NCBI GenBank assembly: GCA_026770585.1 | Contig: MU646762.1 | Location: 1-13,959 of the forward strand | Length of the DNA stretch: 13,959 nt | Source of the DNA: Baffinella frigidus | Lineage: Eukaryota; Cryptophyceae; Cryptomonadales; Baffinellaceae | Reading direction: 5' to 3' | In this document: positions 12,180-13,959 of the stretch, piece after piece | Layout of the letters: every line of letters starts with the position of its first letter | How positions within the stretch are numbered: position 1 is the stretch's first letter | The notes under the pieces: generated by a model | Seen by the model: only the letters and a program-made list of their open reading frames with translations | The model's database searches: none | What the model was told of the DNA's origin: nothing | Made by a program: the position numbers and the translations under genes

Positions 12180-12520
12180 CCCTAAACCCTAGAACCCTAG
12201 AACCTAGAACCTAGACCGTATACCCTAGAACCTCTACCGAGGTGAAGCCTAAAATCCTGAACCCTGAACCCGACCCCTAATCACTTATCACTAATCCCTA
12301 ATCCCTAATCCCTAATCCCTAATCCCTAATCCCTAATCCCGAACCCCGAATCCTAATCCCTAATCCCTAATCCTTAGTCCCTCATCCCTCATCCCTAATC
12401 CCTAATCCCTAATCCCTAATCTCTAATCCCTAATCCCTAAAACCTGAACCCCGACACTACACCCTAAAACCTAAACCGCTAAACCCTAAACCGCTAAACC
12501 CTCAACCCTCAACCCTAAAT
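12180..12520 (+). repeat. Heptamer arrays, intron 9, mainly CCCTAAT
   Basis: CCCTAGA-like units, then a homogenised CCCTAAT block (about 12293-12440), then CCCTAAA/CCGCTAAA. CCCTAAT is confined to this intron. Confidence 0.9.
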
Positions 12521-12523
12521 CAG

Positions 12524-12565
12524 GCGCCCTTCGATTGGGTGAAGGACCTGGACCGCCTTAACGCC
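12524..12565 (+). pseudogene. Acceptor-side copy of exon 10
   Basis: ATCAG, then APFDWVKDLDRLNA, aligned with APFDGITEQDQLDA of the intact exon. In frame but without donor. Its family-like D-DRLN reading is interesting: related kinases often have an E/D--L--I-NG stretch here. The matching second half may be the fragment at 12655. Confidence 0.75.
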
Positions 12566-12591
12566 TTACACCCTTATCCCTAAACCCGCTT

Positions 12592-12653
12592 GCTTCTCTC
12601 TCCCTCTCCCTCTCCCTCTCTCCCTCTCGCTCTCCCCCTCTCTCTCTCTCTCC
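12592..12653 (+). repeat. CT-rich microsatellite
   Basis: CTCCCT/CTCTCC repeats ending TCCCGTGCAG, before an exon 10 fragment. Similar to the CT tracts of intron 8. Confidence 0.85.
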
Positions 12654-12654
12654 C

Positions 12655-12681
12655 GTGCAGAACGGCACATTCACTTTCCTC
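12655..12681 (+). pseudogene. Fragment of exon 10 middle (VQNGTFTF)
   Basis: GTGCAGAACGGCACATTCAC and a few more bases match the intact VQNGTFTF segment, then diverge. It lies upstream of the intact exon, so it and 12524-12565 are probably one whole-exon copy split by an insert of about 90 nt. Confidence 0.7.
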
Positions 12682-12789
12682 TACTTTCCTATCCCTATAG
12701 CTCGTGTTGTTATTCATCTTATCGATTGTTAAGTATTAATCATGATGGTTTGTTAACGCCTATTAATCATGATTAGTTGTTCACACCTT

Positions 12790-12876
12790 TGAAAGGAAGC
12801 ATGGCTTTTCTGCAGAACCAGTTCCGGTGTCCGCCTATGTTGGGAGCTCGAAGAACCTAAAGGACCTAAAGGACCT
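12790..12876 (+). repeat. Dispersed intron repeat R1, third copy
   Basis: Longest match to 5336-5415 (GAAAGGAAGCATGGC...GAACCTAAAGGACC). One frame reads VSAYVGSSKNLKDLKDL. It lies directly against the exon 10 acceptor. Confidence 0.82.
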
Positions 12877-12885
12877 GTCGCGCAG

Positions 12886-12984
12886 GCGCCGTTCGATGGA
12901 ATCACGGAACAGGACCAACTGGACGCTGTGCAAAACGGCACTTTCACCTTCCCCCCACACGTTCACCCCTCTCCCACCGCCAAG
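12886..12984 (+). CDS. Protein kinase exon 10: helix F-G loop to subdomain X
   Basis: Thirty-three codons, phase 0, from APFDGITEQDQLDAV to QNGTFTFPPH and VHPSPTAK. It continues LLCGE-APFD from exon 9 (the P-F motif) and leads to AK-DLIHRLL in exon 11, exactly as in CAMK-group kinases (PF---D, I--G-F-FP, S--AKDLI). The acceptor is GCGCAG and the donor AAG|GTACTC. An upstream acceptor-side copy and two downstream donor-side copies exist. The downstream copy at 13352 has a more consensus-like end (SPPAK). Confidence 0.9.
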
Positions 12985-13085
12985 GTACTCGAGCTCTGCC
13001 TCACTCTCATCTGCGGAAACGATTTATAATACGAAAAGATCTAAAATTACCACACAAATGCTTTATTATTACTAGTAAGATCGCG

Positions 13086-13141
13086 GTGCAGAACGGCACT
13101 TTCACCTTCCCGCACACTCCCACCTCTCTCTCGCCGCCACG
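13086..13141 (+). pseudogene. Donor-side copy of exon 10 (copy 1)
   Basis: VQNGTFTFPH, then a frame drift (TPTSLSPP), ending at GT (GTACTA). It aligns by nucleotide with the intact exon end, including the position of the donor. Confidence 0.8.
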
Positions 13142-13168
13142 GTACTAGCTCTTCCTAGGACCCGACTC

Positions 13169-13203
13169 CGGTACAAAGACCTTTTGAGGCTTTCTGTACC
13201 GGA
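13169..13203. repeat. Hairpin CCGGTACA...TGTACCGG
   Basis: CCGGTACA and TGTACCGG ends with AAGACC/GGCTTT partial pairing around a TTTTG loop. Downstream, TTAAATGTATTG occurs twice (13213 and 13241). Confidence 0.75.
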
Positions 13204-13351
13204 ATACCTGCATTAAATGTATTGTAAAATGCACGAAAGGGCCTTAAATGTATTGGCTAGCCGAGAGATAGGACGACTCAGGACCGCTATACCGTAAGAC
13301 CTAGACCACTAAGACCTAGACTGCTTCCACGCCGCCGTTACCTTCGAACGC

Positions 13352-13408
13352 ATGCAAAATGGCACTTTCACTTTCCCCGCACACTCCCACCTGTCTCCCC
13401 CCGCCAAG
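13352..13408 (+). pseudogene. Donor-side copy of exon 10 (copy 2), well preserved
   Basis: Reads MQNGTFTFPAHSHLSPPAK with donor GTCCGA, fully in frame for 19 codons. No AG acceptor in the right phase precedes it, so I treat it as a partial copy. If an upstream 5' half could be joined to it, it would give a more typical protein than exon 10 itself. Confidence 0.7.
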
Positions 13409-13494
13409 GTCCGAACAAACACGCAATCCCCCATTACTGAGCACGTCTCGCGTCACGTCCACCGTTCAGGGTTCACAGTCAACAGTTCTCGGAT

Positions 13495-13785
13495 TGGCGG
13501 GTTCAGGGTTCAGGAATACGGAGGGTTCAGGATTTGGGGTTTAGGGTTGAGAGTTTAGGGTTTGGGGCTTAGGGTTCGGGGTTCGGGGTTCGGGTTTTGG
13601 GGTTTGGGGTTTGGGGTTTGGGGTTTGGGGTTTAGGGTTGATGGTTGAAGGTAGGGGTTGGGAAAAGGACGGTGAAACCAAGACCCGAAACTCTCGCATG
13701 ACTCACAACCTGTCCACCTAAACCCTAAACCCTGAACCCCAAACACCAAACCCTAAACTCTAGACCCCAAACCCCAACCCCCGCG
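13495..13785. repeat. Head-to-head heptamer arrays: G-rich 13495-13650, C-rich 13717-13780
   Basis: TTCAGGG/TTTAGGG/TTTGGGG units face a CCCTAAA/CCCCAAA array across a unique centre of about 65 nt. This is the third such switch, and again it goes from G-rich to C-rich on the + strand. Confidence 0.85.
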
Positions 13786-13788
13786 CAG

Positions 13789-13842
13789 GACCTCATACAC
13801 AGGCTGCTAACCAAGGACCCGTTCGAACGCATGGATGCTAAG
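13789..13842 (+). CDS. Protein kinase exon 11: subdomain XI
   Basis: Eighteen codons, DLIHRLLTKDPFERMDAK, phase 0. DLI--LL--DP--R is the subdomain XI signature. Its Arg pairs with the APE Glu. The acceptor is GCGCAG ending at 13788. After GAT GCT AAG the sequence is GCCTAAACCC: either a GC donor (AAG|GCCTAA, as proposed for exon 4), or the protein ends AKA with TAA at 13846-13848. Ending there would remove helix I (usually A---L-HPW), so I favour a GC donor and further exons downstream of the window. Confidence 0.88.
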
Positions 13843-13959
13843 GCCTAAACCCTAAACCCTAAACCCTAAACCCTAAACCCTAAAACCCTCAACCCTAAAA
13901 CCCTCAACCCTCAACCCTAAAACCCTAAACCCTAAACCCTAAAACCCTAAACCCCAAAC
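13843..13959 (+). repeat. CCCTAAA array running off the window end
   Basis: Starts directly at the end of exon 11 and continues to the window edge, with CCCTAAAA octamers mixed with CCCTAAA heptamers. Confidence 0.93.

Noticed and set aside
2270-13842. The whole locus as a dead pseudogene
   Set aside because: One intact copy of each exon keeps frame, splice sites (GC in place of GT after exons 4 and 11) and all catalytic residues, while the extra copies are decayed. Recent loss cannot be fully excluded without transcripts.
1-13959. tRNA, rRNA or other structured RNA genes
   Set aside because: No cloverleaf with TTCGA-type loop or rRNA signature was recognised. The hairpins seen are simple inverted repeats.

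Overview
ORGANISM. This is eukaryotic nuclear DNA. The window carries a serine/threonine protein kinase gene on the + strand, broken into very small exons with GT-AG introns. The introns are largely built from telomere-like heptamers (CCCTAAA and variants). CCCTAAA/TTTAGGG is the telomere unit of plants, chromerids, dinoflagellates and several apicomplexans. With a CAMK/CDPK-like kinase, this fits an alveolate (chromerid such as Chromera, a dinoflagellate, or a coccidian). I favour a chromerid or relative, but the sequence does not prove it. LAYOUT. Positions 1-2260 hold no recognised gene. They contain a GC-rich stretch (about 450-1140) with overlapping open frames, then three large foldbacks, one of them an 81-bp perfect inverted repeat with a 2-nt spacer. 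From 2270 to 13842 I can place 11 exons (765 bp, 255 codons, about 6.6% of that span). They cover kinase subdomains I to XI in order: glycine loop (exon 1), VAIK lysine (2), helix-C Glu (3), hinge strand (4), subdomain V (5), helix E (6), HRD and DFG (7), activation loop and APE (8), DMW helix F (9), helix G region (10) and subdomain XI Arg (11). Every exon is a multiple of 3 and every junction is phase 0. The first exon(s), promoter, C-terminus and any EF-hands lie outside the window or are not recognisable. INTRONS. The ten introns (656-1875 bp) contain four things: (a) heptamer arrays, mostly C-rich on the coding strand, with three places where a G-rich array faces a C-rich one; (b) decayed partial copies of the neighbouring exon; (c) foldback elements, several sharing the core AAAATTACTACACA; (d) short dispersed intron repeats. 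The exon copies follow a polarity: copies of an exon's acceptor-side half lie in the intron upstream of the intact exon, and copies of its donor-side half lie downstream. Most copies keep their AG or GT, so the gene is full of decoy or alternative splice sites. HOW IT FITS. Spliced together, the 11 exons give a nearly complete catalytic domain with all key residues. The gene therefore looks functional, or only recently lost, despite its introns. The polar exon-junction duplication inside telomere-like introns is the main unusual system here. No minus-strand gene, RNA gene or CRISPR array was supported.
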